Of a stretch of DNA of 5,450 nucleotides, positions 4,951 through 5,450 are shown piece after piece; position 1 is the first letter of the stretch; the number at the start of each line of letters is the position of its first letter. The notes beneath the pieces were generated by a model. That model worked only from the letters and a program-made list of their open reading frames with translations, searched no databases and had not been told where the DNA came from. The translations under genes and the position numbers were made by a program. The stretch comes from Rickettsia typhi. GTDB taxonomy: Bacteria > Pseudomonadota > Alphaproteobacteria > Rickettsiales > UBA1997. The stretch lies in contig CAMDGT010000093.1 of assembly GCA_945898025.1 (NCBI GenBank), positions 1 through 5,450 on the forward strand, in the 5' to 3' direction.

Positions 4951-5450
4951 ATGGCAACATCAATTTCAAGTATTTTCAATATTATTAGATTGATGGTGCT
5001 TGCCATTATCGCAATATTTCTTTATCCTTTCTTAAGAAACAAATCCATTTTCTTTTTCTTATACTCAGCTGGTCCTTCATTTATAAAATTAGGACAAACC
5101 CTTGCTACAAGACCAGATTTAATTGGAAACAACCTATCTAAAACACTTGCTAAATTTCAAGACAAACTACCTCCTTTCTCAAAAAATAAAATAAAAAAAG
5201 CATTAGAAAAAGAATTTTCACAAACATTTCATCAAATCTTTCTTGATTTTGAATTTAATCCAATTGCATCAGCTTCCATAGCTCAAGTTCATCGTGCAAT
5301 GCTTCACAACAAAGAATTAGTAGCAGTAAAAATATTACGACCAAATATATCTAAGGTAATCAATAGAGACATAGAAACTATAAAAATTTTAGCAAAAATT
5401 ATAAAAATCTTTGATAAATTTCTTGCTAAATTTTTAGTAGAAATATCTAA
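4951..5450 (+). CDS. ubiB: UbiB/ABC1 family atypical kinase, N-terminal part
   Basis: UbiB proteins are membrane-associated atypical kinase-like ATPases needed for ubiquinone biosynthesis, probably by helping extract or present lipid intermediates to the Ubi enzymes. The first 166 residues are present and the gene runs off the right edge. The family KxGQ motif appears as GPSFIKLGQTLATRPDLI at 41-58, followed by FQDKLPPFS at 69-77, the nucleotide-binding Ala-rich segment NPIASASIAQVHRA at 103-116, and VAVKILRP at 124-131 with the conserved Lys127. The GPSFIKLGQ and QDKLPPF strings are alphaproteobacterial in style. The ATG at 4951 is fixed by an in-frame TAA at 4945-4947. The segment before KxGQ is only about 45 residues, shorter than in E. 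coli UbiB, and residues 11-26 are hydrophobic. In E. coli ubiB follows ubiE-ubiJ; here it follows an unrelated-looking small gene. Confidence 0.93.
   Translation, partial: MATSISSIFNIIRLMVLAIIAIFLYPFLRNKSIFFFLYSAGPSFIKLGQTLATRPDLIGNNLSKTLAKFQDKLPPFSKNKIKKALEKEFSQTFHQIFLDFEFNPIASASIAQVHRAMLHNKELVAVKILRPNISKVINRDIETIKILAKIIKIFDKFLAKFLVEIS

Overview
The window is AT-rich (about one third G+C by eye) and reads as chromosomal sequence from an alphaproteobacterium, most likely from the Rickettsiales or a related streamlined or host-associated lineage. The support is family resemblance recalled from memory, not a database search. The ferredoxin-NADP+ reductase closely resembles the Rickettsia type-2 enzyme. 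Ribosomal protein S9 has the extended N-terminus seen in alphaproteobacteria. The YmdB-type phosphodiesterase and UbiB carry alphaproteobacterial signature strings. Genes are tightly packed, most lack a strong Shine-Dalgarno sequence, and gene-free stretches are short (the longest is 267 bases).

The layout has two parts. Positions 1-4352 lie entirely on the minus strand. In transcription order they hold a ferredoxin-NADP+ reductase, a YmdB-family phosphodiesterase, rplM-rpsI (ribosomal proteins L13 and S9), a YbaB/EbfC nucleoid-associated protein, trpF (phosphoribosylanthranilate isomerase), and the start of a membrane transporter resembling APC-superfamily amino acid permeases, cut by the left edge. 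A 192-base AT-rich divergent intergenic region (4353-4544) follows. The plus-strand part holds an unrecognised 132-residue membrane-anchored protein, then after 7 bases the N-terminal part of a UbiB/ABC1 atypical kinase (ubiquinone biosynthesis), cut by the right edge.

The minus strand probably forms at least three transcription units: reductase-ymdB (24-base gap), rplM-rpsI (12-base gap, preceded by a 267-base leader and followed by a hairpin), and ybaB-trpF-permease (11-base gap, then a 17-base overlap). The plus strand forms a two-gene unit.

Most of the content is conserved housekeeping. I see no CRISPR array, insertion sequence, tRNA, rRNA or phage gene, and no clear evidence of a new multi-gene system. 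The points worth a second look are the unknown protein coupled to ubiB, a trpF next to a transporter gene instead of other trp genes, unusual metal-site residues in the YmdB homologue, a shortened UbiB N-terminus, and the hairpins flanking the ribosomal protein genes.
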